Positions 1 to 13,108 of a DNA stretch of 64,000 nt are shown here, one piece after another. Position 1 is the first letter of the stretch, and each line of letters opens with the position of its first letter. Location of the stretch: positions 61,966,370-62,030,369 of the forward strand of contig CM049307.1 of NCBI GenBank assembly GCA_026874595.1, given 5' to 3'. A program made the translations under genes and the position numbers. The notes below the pieces were generated by a model. The model searched no databases. It had not been told where the DNA came from and saw nothing but the letters and a program-made list of their open reading frames with translations. This stretch comes from Sipunculus nudus. Lineage: Eukaryota; Annelida; Sipuncula; Golfingiida; Sipunculidae.

Positions 1-2108
1 ATTTTTACATCATGTTAATTTAGTTGAGGTCATGATTATGGACTGTTCTGGTTACTAAATATGTAAAATGTGATGGTATTTATGATTACCATGCATGCTT
101 ATAACACTCACAATCAACAAGGTAACCTTGACCATGGTGGGCCTTTCATTTTCAGGAAGATAAATGGTGGAAACCTTATATCAAGAACAAAGTATGAAAC
201 ACCATATTTTAATTATTATTTCAGGAAATGTCAAATGCTTACACATACACTTTTAGTTACCTTAGCACTGTAATGCAGGGTTTCTCAGCCATTCTGGAAA
301 TAAAAAAAAATCCTTGAAAATGAGATCTGCTTTTTCCAGTAATGGAATTTGAGAAAAATCAGGGACAAAGTGTGGGACATTGATAGGGCATAAAGGGAAA
401 ATGGTAAAAAATTTACATTTTGTATTTTTTTTTAAATGTATCTGCTCGAAAAATGGCTATGGTAGCTTCTAGCTTTGGCCTGTTAAGAAGGTAATAATTA
501 TAATTATGGAAATTTATTGAAAACCAGGAAAAAATTAGCTAATTTTGTTTGCTGAGAACCCAGTATTGGTTGCTATAGTGAAGTAAGGGTTATCATGATA
601 TCATGATAGTTGCCATGATACCATGACACTATGCACTTAAGACCTGTAAATATTCTCTGCCCTCCGTCACCATCGAGTAAAATCTTCTTTCTCAGCCCCA
701 GGATGTTTTTATTTTTACCATTGATAAAGTAGCAATACCAGCTTTCTCTCAAATATTCATGATTTTTGTATTGCTGTGAATCCCTGTACTAAAATCATTT
801 TGATCATGTATGCTGGCTCGTGTTGGAATGTATGTTAAGGCCAAAAGATGTAGCAGCATTAAGAATATGATGAGCAAGTCGTGTGAAATATCAAATCCTA
901 TTATGTAAGATATATGTAATCAAATCAAGCTTTCAGAATATTTGTTAAACTGTATATAGTAATAAACATGCTTGAATAATAAGATAAACTGAATCTCTTA
1001 TCTGTTTACTGATATGCATGCCGCAAAATATGCAACTTAAATGCTCTGTGTCACTATCATTATGTTCTACTTTTGTCCTTGTGGTGGGTGTGGTGTATCA
1101 GCAGTAACTTACTTTGAAACTCTTTTATTTAATCCTAAATGACCAGGTTTCCCCGAGTTTATCCAGGACACATACCTTCCACTAAGTCCAGTTGTTTGAT
1201 ACATTAAATTATTTTTAGAAACTCTGTAAATTTTGAGACTTTTATCCTCAGTCTGACAACTTTTGTGTTTGTGGGTGACAAATAATCATTGATCCTGGCA
1301 GTCAAATGTAAATGTGACTTCATAAACTGGATAGAGCAAACATAATAAGTTTCAAGTCACTGGTAAGATATTTATAGTCAAGCCAGATCATCTATAATAG
1401 CACTTGCAGACTACTTCATTGAGCCAGTCTGGTGTCTGTTTGATAAATAATGAACAAGGCAATTGAACCAATCAAATGACTCTTGTTAACTTCTTCTACA
1501 CATCAACTGACATGCATCTGTTGCTATTTTAAGATCAAATGTTAGGCATTTCAAGAAGGGAATAAGTAATCTGACCAAATGAATAAAAGCTTGTAAACAT
1601 ATCCCATTTCCAATGCATGTATTATTCTGGCAGCATGTGAACAGTTTTGACTATTGCATATTTTTTAGATTTGGTTCATTGGATTTAATTGGCAGCAATT
1701 GGCAGTCTTCTTCATTATACATGAAATAGATGTCAGAACAGCTCAATAAATCAAGGTCACTGACAGAGTAGCTGCCAAAGCCTAGATATTAGGGAGATGA
1801 GCTAGATATTTCAAGGCATTTAGTTTTTTTGACGGATTCTTCAAAATAATGTGGTAATTCTGGAAAGTGCAGTTAAATTGTTGAGTGTTGAAATTCTAAA
1901 AATATTTTTTATTGGCCTAAATTGTGCCATACATTACATTAATATTTTATCGATAATCTCATACTAATTATTCATATATATATCTAAACACTGCCCTTAT
2001 TGATAACTGATCACCAAACCCCAGGGAAATAATGTTAACATTTCTATTGAGCGCCAGCCCAAACTAAAGGTGTTGTAGTTATAACCGACTGCTACATACA
2101 TTATTGTA
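1..2108. other. No gene seen; AT-rich intergenic DNA
   Basis: Only short frames on both strands, none with domain-like content; short palindromic ATCATGATATCATGAT near 594-609. Nothing else supported. Confidence 0.6.
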
Positions 2109-3607
2109 TCCGCCAAAATGAAGTTTTGCGGATACTATGTTTTTGACCAGGTTCCGCCGCCGCTGCGTTTGTTTCCGGAGAACTCCTCTGAGACTACTGG
2201 ATGGATTTTTCTGAAACTTACACGAATTATCGGGTCACATGTGAACTGGGGCCTAACCAATTGTCCTTGACCTCTGACCTTTCCTCTCTGCCCATCGTCC
2301 ATTTGTGTGTCTGTTTCCACACATAAACCCACATATCTCGGAACTGTTTGACCGATCAGGAAAAAAAATTGGTACAAATGTAGCCCTTGGAGAGCTTTAT
2401 AACATACACAAAAAATAGTGGCGCCACCTGCAACCATGCTTGCACAGTGTCCTTCTGTTCATCTGCCTTGGGTTAAATTCACTCATATCTCCGCATGCAT
2501 ATTCATCCTGGATAGCTTTCTTGATTTTATGACAGGTGGCGCCACCTACATTCACTTTCAAGCTGCAGACATCCATGCTTATATCTCCGGACTGGTTTGA
2601 CATATCTTTCTGAAAATTTGCACGTGTATAGATCTCACATAGCTCGTTATCATACACAAAACTGGTGGCTCCACCTGCAACCATTTTTGCACAGCGTCCA
2701 TCTGTTTGTCTGCCATGGAATAAAATCACTCATATCTTGGCAGTGGTTTCACATATCTGCCTAACATTTTGCAGGTTTATACCTCTGGGACTGCTTTCTT
2801 GATTTATGACAGGTGGTGCCACCTGCATCTGTTTGTCTGCCATGGAATTAAATCACTCATATCTTGGCCTTGGTTTCACATATCTGCCTAACATTTTGCA
2901 GGTTTATACATCTGGGACTGCTTTCTTGATTTATGACAGGTGGTGCCACCTGCATTTTAGTTTATGCTGTAGACTTCCAAGCTTGTATCTCAGGAACCGT
3001 TTGACTGATTGGGCCAAAATTTTGCATGTGTATAGATCTCACATAACTCCTTATCATACACAAAACTGGTTGTGCCACCTGCAACCATTTTTGCACAGCT
3101 CCTCCAACTCGGTAGTAGTTTGACATATCTGCCTAACATTTTGCAGGTTTATACATCTGGGACTGCTTTCTTGATTTATGACAGGTGGTGCCACCTGCAT
3201 TTTAGTTTATGCTGTAGACTTCCAAGCTTGTATCTCACCAACCGTTTGACTGATTGGGCCAAAATTTTGCATGTGTATAAATCTCACATAGCTCTTTATC
3301 ATAAACAAAACTGGAGGGGCTACCTGCAGCCATTTTTGCACAGCTCCTGTCTGTTTGTCAGCTGTGGGCCAAAATCAATCATATCTCAGAAGTGGTTTGA
3401 CTTATCTGCCAAAAATTTTGCATGTGTATACATCTTGGTTAGCCTTCTCGATGTTTTTGCAGGTGGCGACACCTACATACACATTTCATGCTAATATGCA
3501 ACACACCTCACTATTTCCCCGTGCCACTCCATCCATGCCTCACTTCATTTGTTCCAGTCTAATTTTGGCGGATACACATAGTAGCTTGTCGACTACCCGT
3601 CTTCTAG
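2109..3607 (+). mobile_element. Helitron-like non-autonomous element, family 1, copy A
   Basis: The 5' end begins TCC with a hairpin (arms TCCGCCAAAA and TTTTGCGGA) then GGATACTATGTTTTTGACC and CCGCCGCCGC. The body is tandem 140-280 bp units that repeat ggtggcgccacct, tttttgcacag and atatctc. The 3' end has a hairpin (GTAGcttgtcGACTAC region), then CTAG at 3604-3607 followed by TT. No Rep/helicase ORF is present, so mobility would need a partner element. Confidence 0.7.
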
Positions 3608-3781
3608 TTATACAAAGGGATGATTGGATATTGCCAGATAACCCATTCTAATATCATACTTCATATTTGATATATCAGTTTGTGAGTGATTTTACCTTAT
3701 TAGCATAAGAACAAAGTCAGTATTGCCTACTGCAGGAACAAAGTTCTTTGATAACTTATTTTTATATGTGACAAAGATGTC

Positions 3782-4012
3782 TTCAAGTGCAAAATATTTA
3801 ACAGGTAATATGCTGGTACCAGTACATGTCAGCCTCATGTTAAGCACTTGTTCTGGTAATTGTGTTTAAGAATATAAGTAATTACATATTTTCTTTTCAC
3901 AAATAAGTAGAATATTTGGCAGGCTGCATAATCAGGTGACAGATAGTTTAGGTTATATATATGTACATGTGTTGGTATGATCATATTACCTGTTAAATAT
4001 TTTGCACTTGAA
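3782..4012. mobile_element. Short palindromic MITE-like element with perfect 31-bp inverted ends
   Basis: Bases 3782-3812 (TTCAAGTGCAAAATATTTAA...) and 3982-4012 are exact reverse complements. The 231-bp size and high AT content fit a MITE. I could not see a convincing target-site duplication, so the superfamily is open. Confidence 0.65.
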
Positions 4013-4257
4013 AGACCAGTATAGTTTTATTTTTTAGTACAATAGTTTGTACTTTAAGTGCACCCACTTGAACCATAGTTACTGATGGATTGTGGTGCAA
4101 TTAGCCCTGTGCAAAACAGTGTAAAAATATATAAACATGAACCCCATTTTTTTCCAAACTTCAGCACTAAAAATCTATTATCCTCAACTCCATGATCTAC
4201 CTAATTTTCAACAGGGTTCCTGCACCTCTTGGCAAAGCAAATTTAAGACCAGCTGAC

Positions 4258-4747
4258 CAGAGTTGGGGCCAGGTACAAGTAAAAGTACCTAGGTACAGGT
4301 ACAGGTACTTGTGAATAGGCCAGGTACAGGTGCAGGTATAGGTACTTGATTTTCACAGAGTACCTAGGTACTGGTACTTTAGAATGTACCGAGGTACAGG
4401 TACATTTATTTAGGATCACTTCAAACAAGTTTTTACAGATAATAATGGTGGCATAAATTCACGTATTTGCAAGTTAACACTGCCTGTTTTCGATCAAACA
4501 ATATTGAAGTAATTTGCAAAAGAATATTAATTAAAACTTACTATTATAATACTCAAAGAGAAAAAACAAACTTAAAAAAAAGTAGATATGAAAATGTAAC
4601 TGGAGTACCTTGTACCAGGTACTGATACTTTAGTTTCAGGTACAGGTACAAGGTACTTCCTACTCCTGACCGGCAGGTACAGGTACAGGTACTCTGAAAC
4701 TTGTACCTAGGTACAGGTACAGGTACAAGTACCTGGCCCAAACCCTG
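4258..4747. mobile_element. hAT-type MITE with perfect 8-bp target-site duplication
   Basis: The left end CAGAGTTGGGGCCAGGTAC and the right end (reverse complement) CAGGGTTTGGGCCAGGTAC form terminal inverted repeats. Both sides are flanked by CAGCTGAC (4250-4257 and 4748-4755), an exact 8-bp duplication as expected for hAT. Both subterminal regions are packed with AGGTAC/GTACCT hexamers; no transposase is encoded in its 490 bp. Confidence 0.9.
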
Positions 4748-4755
4748 CAGCTGAC

Positions 4756-6229
4756 AGAAAATTTAATAGAATTCTTAAATGGCCCTACACTTCTTTAAAA
4801 CTACTGAAGATCTTGGGGGGAACTTTTTTCTACAAGTAACCACGGCAACTTCCTCTAAACAGTCTCAAGCTTCAGTTAGACCACTGAACTGTTTGTGCAC
4901 ATTCATTATATCAGGATGGGTAAAATCAAATTTAAGACCTTTTTAAAAGACATGTCAGGATCCCCGGCACTTTTACGGCCTTTTCAAAGCCTTAACAAGG
5001 GACCCATGGGTCGCTGTGCTCAGCTGAAGTTGACCTTGAAGGTAAAAATCTAAAATAATATCAAATGGAGATAAAGTTTAAGAGGAAGAGGTAATAAAGG
5101 CCATGGTTGGTTTATATGATTAGTTTGTATTGATGAGCAAGAAATTGTTGCAAATAATATATTGTGACCTGACCATGTGTTTCCTAATGTTGAAACTGAA
5201 GCATGTGAGCAGTTTGTGAACAAATGATCTGTACTATTACCATGATCATTAGTTGGCTTTTTGATTAACTGTTGACATTTCAGTAGTTTACACATTTGTT
5301 TAATTGAATCTTTTCTTTTGTATAATATATATTATTAAATATATATGTATTTTTTATGAAATGTATACAGTTGAAATATAACTAATTTACAACATAAAAA
5401 AGGGCAAACAAAGCCTGATCTGAGGCAGAAAAATAATAAACAAATGTTTGTATTAAATCCTCATTTTTTTATCACATCAATTTTTTTTTAATTTAAGTTT
5501 ATATTTCTATACATTTCCAATATAACATATATATCTTAAAATAAAAGTTGATTCATAATTCTCAATTGCATCATCATAAATCTCAATCTTGTTAGATAAC
5601 ACCACATCATGCATACAAATGTTTATTTATTATTTACTTCAAAAATATATCTATTAAATGTGCAAAACAATTAATATCTAAAAATAATACTTGATTTAGA
5701 TTTTACAATTTTTAATTGTGTCTTTATTTATCCAATATGTGCTTCATATTTTATAAATTTAAGCATACTGATGGGTTCAATTATATTTGTTAAAATCATT
5801 TAAAAGAAAATTAATTTCTTTAAAAATGCTACATTACACAACATTGCATCTTCTGGATTACACCTTGAATTACTTTTTCAAGGAAAGTTTTTGCATATCG
5901 GAGTGGAAACAGCAGTTCAATTAAGGAGATATAGTGAAAACAATAACAATTATGGCATAACACTTGGTGGGTTGGGTTTGCGCGAGGGGGGGGGGGTGAT
6001 TGGGGTGTTGATATGAGAATAACTGTACACTTGTCACAGCAGGGGATCTCCCCCAGTGACTGTAACAAATCGGCATAGCTGACTTCCAGTGACCTGGAGT
6101 GGGACCCTGCATCTGTAATCAAAGGAAATAACTACAATAGACCCTCAAGAAAAATGCAATAACTAGCTTAATTTTCAAGCTTTTTATTTTCAAATTTAAA
6201 CAAATTAAATATTTATGTTTACATGCTGT
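4756..6229. other. No gene seen; AT-rich intergenic DNA
   Basis: Poly(A/T)-rich, with a G-run at 5986-5996. Open frames near 5829-6122 overlap on one strand and lack recognisable content. Confidence 0.55.
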
Positions 6230-6870
6230 GAAAATTAAATCAATGGTATTTACAGGAAAAAACGTGCCATGGTCAAAGTTGGGCAAAATTTAAGGTACTG
6301 ATTTTATTTTTATGCTAATAACTTAAAACATTTACAAAATTCAGATCTAATTTTGGGTAAACAATTGAATCTTAATTAAACATAGGTTATATACTTGGGG
6401 AAAATAGACTATAGTTTCAAAATTTTTCATGTTAAGTGAGTAAATATTTTTCCTGATTTTTAACAAAGTCCATTATGTTCGGGCACATAACTTAGAGAAT
6501 TTATACTTAACAGACTTAATTTCTGGCATGTTCATAGGAACTATATAGAGGAATATTTATGGTAAATATGAGGAAAAACAGTTGAGTGGTTTTGATATTA
6601 GGCAGTCCTGAAGTGTGAAAATAGGTTTTTAATAAAAAATTGAGGTTTTTCCCTAATTTCTCAAAGGAACGAAGTCACAAAGACCCAGTTTTCTGCTGTG
6701 TAGTAGATCTTGGGGACATCTAACATTATGCTGAATTTTGAATTCCTAGGTCTTACAGTTTCAAAATGTGCCACATCTACGGATGGACGGACGGACGGAC
6801 AACGGACAATGGACCACGACTATAGCTCAGATGACTTATAGTCAGCTGAGCTATTCAGTTCAAGCTACAT
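6230..6870. repeat. Dispersed repeat, copy 1, with GGAC-rich tail
   Basis: About 400 bp here (attaaatcaatggtatttac..., gccatggtcaaagttgggca, gtgagtaaatat, tggttttgatattaggcagt) closely resembles 18950-19345. This copy continues into a (GGAC)n tract at 6783-6805 and the inverted motif AGCTCAGATG/CAGCTGAGCT, a tail style common in mollusc interspersed repeats. Confidence 0.6.
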
Positions 6871-7941
6871 AGCCCATCTGAGTTATCCCTATTACTGCTT
6901 ATTTGCGGGTAACTAAGGTGGGACAGTTTAAGGCCTGGGGGGTGGGGGGGGGGAAGAATATTTCTCTTGTGATCGCTCAGTAATGGCTTACCTTTAGTTC
7001 AGAGAGTTCAGATTAATATATATATATATAGCTGAGTGATAGACAGAAACAAACAAAGTTTAAATTAACAGAAGACATGTTTTCAGTACATGAAGTTGAC
7101 AGATAAATCTGCAAGAGGCTGTCACTGGAAAGCCAAAGGTACACAGACCTGTACATATGAAAACAGTATTAGCTTCAGCAGAGAGTGTGAACAGTACACT
7201 CAACAGATCTGAATCACTCTAGATGGTTAAACATTGGATGCAGTTGATTGCCCTCAGGTGGTGCACAAGCAGGATACGTTTGGGCAGCAAGGTAGAGTCA
7301 ACCTTGTTTTGATGGCTGGCTTACAAAGAAATTTATTGGCTGTTTACCAGTATTTTATCACCTCACTTCAATTGTCAGAACAAATTGCAGATAATGAGGT
7401 CAGAGGTCACAAGACTATAACAATGGGCATATTACCTGTATGCACTTTGTAGGAAACTGATGATCTATTAAAAACCACACATCATTTATTAATTCACATA
7501 TGGATATGTAATACATCTCATTTTTCACTTACTTTTCCGCTTTGATGCACTATTATGAAATGTAGCTCACAGCAGCAAATGAATACAAAGTCTGAGTTTG
7601 AAAAGTCAAAAATACTGACTATTTAATTTTAAGCAACTGATGCATGGAACATACATAGTTACCACATGGCAAAGATGAGACAAAAGTAAAAGTCTGCTTG
7701 AAATACATATGTAAACTGAGAGCACTCAGCGGTACAGTAAATTGTAAACAAGGCCTACAGGCCTAATGCGAACCTGTGCAATGAGATTACACCAGGTAAA
7801 ATGCTTCAATGCTGGACCATTACTTTTCAAGAACATGTGTAACATGTATATGAACAATGCAAGTACTAAACACTTAGAACAAAAAACAATTAAACATATA
7901 TCACTGCTGCAATTCTGGCATGGGTGCACACAACACAAAAA

Positions 7942-9140
7942 CTAGAATATGGGTAGTCAACAAGCAACTACTTGTATCCACCAAAATCAGAGTAGGAAAG
8001 GTGAAGTGAGGCATGGGTTGAGTAGCAAGGGGGAATAGAGTGAGGTGTGTTGCATAATAACCTGGATGTTTGCAGCCGAAATGTGTATGAAAAGAGCTAT
8101 GTGAGATCTATAATCATGCAAAATTTTTGCCAAATCGGTCAAATGGTTCCTGAGATATGAGCTTGGATGTCTGCAGCGTAAATTTGAATGAAGGTGGCGC
8201 CACCTGTCATGAAACAAGAAAGCTGTCAAGGATGTATAAACCTGCAAAATTTCAAGTGGATAAGTCAAACCACTGCCAAGATAGGAGTGATTTTATCCCA
8301 AGGCAGATGAACAGATGGATGCTGTGCAAAAATGGTTGCAGGTGGCGCCACCAGTTTTGTGTATGATAAAGAGGTATGGGAGATTTATAAACATGCAAAA
8401 TTTTGGCCCAACTGGTCAAATGGTTTCTGAGATATGATCTTGGATGTCTGCAGCTTAAACGTTAATGTAATGCAATTTAAGGCAGATATGTCAAACCACT
8501 GCCGAGATATGAGTGATTTTATCCCACGGCAAACTAACAGACGGACGCTGTGCAAAAATGATTGCAGGTGGCGCCACCAGTTTTGCGTATGATAAAGAGC
8601 TATGTGAGATCTATAAACATGCAAAATTTTTTACCAATCGGTCAAATGGTTCCTGAGATGTGAGCTTGGATGTCTGCAGCTTAAACGTGAATGTAGGTGG
8701 CACCAACTGTCATAAAATCAAGAAAGCTGTCTAGGATGTATACACATGCAAATTTTCAGGTGGATAAGTCCAACCAATGCAGAGATATGAGTGTTTTTAT
8801 TCCAAGGCAGATGAACAGATTGACGCTGTGCAAAATGGTTGCAGGTGAGGCCACCATTTTAGTGTATGTTATAAAGCTTTCCAAGGGCTACATTTGTGCA
8901 AAATTTTTAGCCTTATCGGTCAAACGGTTCCTGAGATATGTGGGTTTATGTGTGGAAACAGACGCACAAATGGATGCTGGGCAGAGAGGAAAGGTCAGAG
9001 ATCAACCAAAAATGAGGGCGCAGCGGTTCACATGAGACCAGATAATTGGTGTAAGTTTAGGAAAAATCTGTCCAGTAGTCTCAGAGGGGTTCTTTGGAAA
9101 AGAACACAGCGGCAGCGGCAGAACCCGGTCAAAATTATAA
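7942..9140 (-). mobile_element. Helitron-like element, family 1, copy B (5' end decayed)
   Basis: On the minus strand the 3' end is intact (hairpin, then CTAG at 7942-7945 followed by T). The body has at least four units with GGTGGCGCCACC (8193, 8341 and others). The 5' side fades after the CCGCTGCCGCTG stretch near 9110 and lacks the hairpin and GGATAC start. Confidence 0.65.
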
Positions 9141-12100
9141 CCACCAAGGTAGCGACTAATTTTAACTTTGCTGTATTATGCTAATTGTTTGAAAGAAAAG
9201 ATTATCAAGTGCAGGTCCCTTAACCCTCAGACCTTAATCCAATGACCCAAGCCATCTTAGCCTTATTCATCAACTGTCTCATTCTAAACCTTTAAAGGTA
9301 ATTATTCACTTGCCGCAATGTGCAAGATCTTGAACATCAATCAGTTGATTTTAGCTTAATACAAAAGTTTATAAGTAAAACCACTCCAGCTTACACACTC
9401 AGTGTTTCATTTCCACCTGCTTTACATATTGTTTTGGTTGTGTTTTGATAAATACAATCCAAGCATGTGTTTACTAAAACATGATGATATTGTGCATGCA
9501 GGAAAACTGCAATAATGGAACAATAAATTAATGTGGCCATCTGGCCACAGCCCAATATATAAATCCCTAATTCCCATAAGTTTTCAATATCTTACTTCTC
9601 TTTTCCCAAACCTCTTCCACAACAGAAGTTCAAGAAACAACTTTGTGAGTCATAATTATCCAAATAAAAGGCTGTATCCACACTTTTCTGAATCAGATAA
9701 TACTCAACCAGTTTATTTTACTCTAAAAAGTAGTACTGTAGTTTGCTTTACAAAAGCCTAGATCAGTTTATTCAATAGTAGGCGAGTTTGCTGTCCGCAT
9801 TTGGTTGTTAATCCAATTTACTGAGCTGCAGAAGGTGAAATGGGTCAAATGGTAGCAAATCTGGCTTCACACAGACAAGAAATGTACAGAATTCTGTTCT
9901 AGTCTGTCAGTTCCGTGATTCTGTCTACGTTTGCGGAGAATCACTGGCTCTACTGTCAGTTGGGCTTTCATATATCGATTTTGTAAAATCTGTGTCAATG
10001 CAACAAGGGCAAACCTTTTCTTATCAATTATTTAACTATGTGCATATCTAAATCTGATGTATAAACAATAAATTAAAACAAAATATTGTGATGTTCTTTA
10101 TTGAGTGTATATTACCATCATACAGACATGATCACCAATATTCACACAGCCAGTTTGACCTAAGTAATAAGGCTGATTGCCATAAATTATCCTTGGTGGC
10201 CCTGAGGTCGCTGAAAAAAACTTGTACCCCTTCTGGGCCAAATATTTTAAGGATAAAATTTATCATCTTGTACACACGTAAATACGGTACTTGCCAGTGT
10301 GCAAGAGGAACCAGTTTACTGTACACACGTAAATACAGTACTTGCCAGTGCTGAAGAGAAACCAGTTTACTGTAAGCTGGACTAAAGTTGAACCGGACCA
10401 CTGTAGATCGCCTTTCAGTGTGATGATAAGCATACCCATCGAGAGTAAGTAAACAGGTTTAGTATAATCTGATTCCGATGCAAACCAAGTGTGAATACAG
10501 CCTTATTTGCACAAGACCTTCAAGCAGACAACAGTTCACCCAACTGATGTGGATTAATGGCCTAGTGAGGTTAGAGTAAACCAATTCATGATCTGGATTA
10601 TTTGCTAGTGCAGATACAGCAGAAGATTAAAGCTACTGGTTTTGAGGTTTTGCCTGGGTGAGGGTGCAAGACGTCTGTGTCACCACCTACATATCTCCCT
10701 AATTATGTGGCAGTTTGTGGTGACATCTTTAGTAGAGTACCCTTTTATGCCATGCATCATGTTCATCTTGCAGTTCTTCATTTTACCATGTATACTTTAC
10801 AATATCATATTGATATATACTGACATCATGCATCAAAGGATTTGCAATATATCATGTATATTCTATTGCATCACATATTATAATTAACAGCCTGTCATGA
10901 AAACAAGTGTATAACAGTAAAATCTACACTTGAAATGTTACCTTTTGGTATTAACTGACAGCTACTGCACTTAAAAAAAAACATTTAGAATAAACCTAAA
11001 GATATACCGCATACACATACATTACCTGAAACGTCTGAGGTATAACAAAAAGGAATACTAAAAAAAACTGTTAACATCAAATGCATTATATTTGTATTAA
11101 CATCTAAGAAAAGACATTTAGTGGAGTAGTCAGGGTAAAACAGCAGTACCTTATTTGCAAACCACATATTTAAATATATATTTAAATATACATTGACATT
11201 TATGTTATGTATATTATGAGATCTCACTATACCCTAACAGGCTACAAAAAATATAGTACTCTGTGAGGCAGCCTACAACTGAAGTGTTTCTTTATAAATC
11301 TATGATGCTAACTCTTTCATGATTGTTGACTAGGAAGACTGTAAAAGAAACTACACAATAAGAAAAGGCAATTTATATAAACTCTCATCAACTCACAACA
11401 TGACAATTACATATAACTACAGTCACAACATATCTGCAGGCTCTGCAATGAGAATAAGGCATCTTTCTTTTGCAAATATTTTTACAAGAATTGTCAAACA
11501 TACATAGGTTAACTATGACAGGAGTTCCATGCATGGATGTCCATGTAATATCCCAAACTTATTTTTTAATTATTAAACGCTGAGTATATTAAGAACCATT
11601 AGTCACTTTTATTGTGTTTATTATGTTTTAAAGAGTAATTACCACATACTATAACTTGAATGGCACACCATATTTTGTGCTTTTATGTGTTAGTAAATTC
11701 TGTTTTAAAATAACATTTGTAAAATATAGTAGGAGTCATTTATAGGCTGGCAACATATATCATAGCTTATATGTATATCTGTTTTTAAGAGTATTCATCA
11801 AGTAAGGGCTCAAATAAAGTATCACTGTGTCATGGTTTACTATGTGTACAAAATCTTTAAAATAAATGTACTGTGACTTTAAAGAACAAAAGGCTCTCAA
11901 ATGTCATGTTACCATGCATTCTTTGTGCTGTATGGACTCAAGATATCCAATATATGACCATATATGGGCTTCGGATATGACAGTACCTGTTCAAAATGGA
12001 GAAAATAAAGGCAGTAATGATTTCCTGCAACCATACATATGGTAAAAGTGAAACACTCTGATGTCATTAGCCAAACCATCAAGATTTATCATCAGGAATG

Positions 12101-12779
12101 GCAATATACAGAATTTCAAGACAATCCAATGTCACTGAATGTTGAAATGTCAATCAAACTTGTATAATCTCTCACCTTAGGATCCTAACTTTTGACCCCG
12201 ACATCTATAACTGGGGTTATAAATACACATGTTATAGGCATAGTCCACCTGGTATGAAATATGTTATAAAAATATTTAAAGTCTTGTGTCAGCTTGATCT
12301 CATGCCTTTTCTGATGGACAAGAGTAAACTAATGTCTACATCTGCACAATACAGTTACATCAGCAAAATTATATGCATTTCTCTTTGTATTCAAACCTCA
12401 CTTGATGAACATTAAAAAAATTATGTATTATAATTTCTTTACACATTTAAATATAATAAAAATGATGGTTTCATGGCTGCATTGGCTGTTTGATTGTATA
12501 CTTAAATCTGGCCTTGCAGCTTTAAAACTAACCTAGTTCTAGTACACTTTGCCCAAGGTAGCTACATCACTCATTATGTACCTACCTACTTCTCAATAAA
12601 TAATTATGGTAAACTTGGCCTAATGAACACTGAGAATTTAATTCTACAAATACAAGTCATTTTAATTCATATTTCCCAAAATATAATATAAACATCTGAT
12701 ATTCTCTTAGTGAACTTGGCAAGATGACTGTTTATGGACCCAACTCAACGCCGCTCAAAAACTGACTGCTTCATGCAGA
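9141..12779. other. Downstream flank of SAMD8, probably including its 3' UTR
   Basis: No coding exon recognised apart from the small tandem repeat noted. The SAMD8 3' UTR must begin at 12779 on the minus strand; I could not fix its end. Confidence 0.5.
10265..10372 (+). repeat. Two-copy tandem repeat (about 54 bp)
   Basis: tgtacacacgtaaatac followed by ttgccagtg and gaaccagtttac occurs twice in direct succession with few differences. Confidence 0.8.
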
Positions 12780-13108
12780 CTAATGCACCTTGACTTTGCT
12801 TCGCAAATACTTGGCTATAGTGTACAACACATCTACAGGCCATGCAAACTCATTAGGGATGACACCCTGTACGCTGGACTCAAAATAAGAGAACAGGGGG
12901 AACCATATGCGGGTCCGTCGTCCGTCAGGCTGCATCAGGGCTTTGTTATTGGCAAGAGTATGGTAGTAGAGGAAAAGTCGAGAGGTTATGTAGTATGCGA
13001 TGAATACGTCGATGGAATAATGCTCATGAGCAGCGAGAATGAAGAAAATCCCAAACATGTTCATGACCCACGTGGTGGTGTGTAACCAGTGCATGCGACG
13101 AGGGGAGT
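12780..13108 (-). CDS. SAMD8: SAMD8 coding exon 5 (second catalytic histidine, stop)
   Basis: Acceptor ctttgtttcag before 13108; stop TAG at 12780-12782. It encodes [20 protein letters not shown], then [20 protein letters not shown] with the second His and the Asp of the catalytic set, a last membrane helix and a soluble tail ([19 protein letters not shown]-like) as in vertebrate SMSr. Confidence 0.95.

Noticed and set aside
2135-3651. Overlapping ORFs on both strands
   Set aside because: They lie in the tandem units of Helitron-like copy A and have the same repeated peptides as copies B and C.
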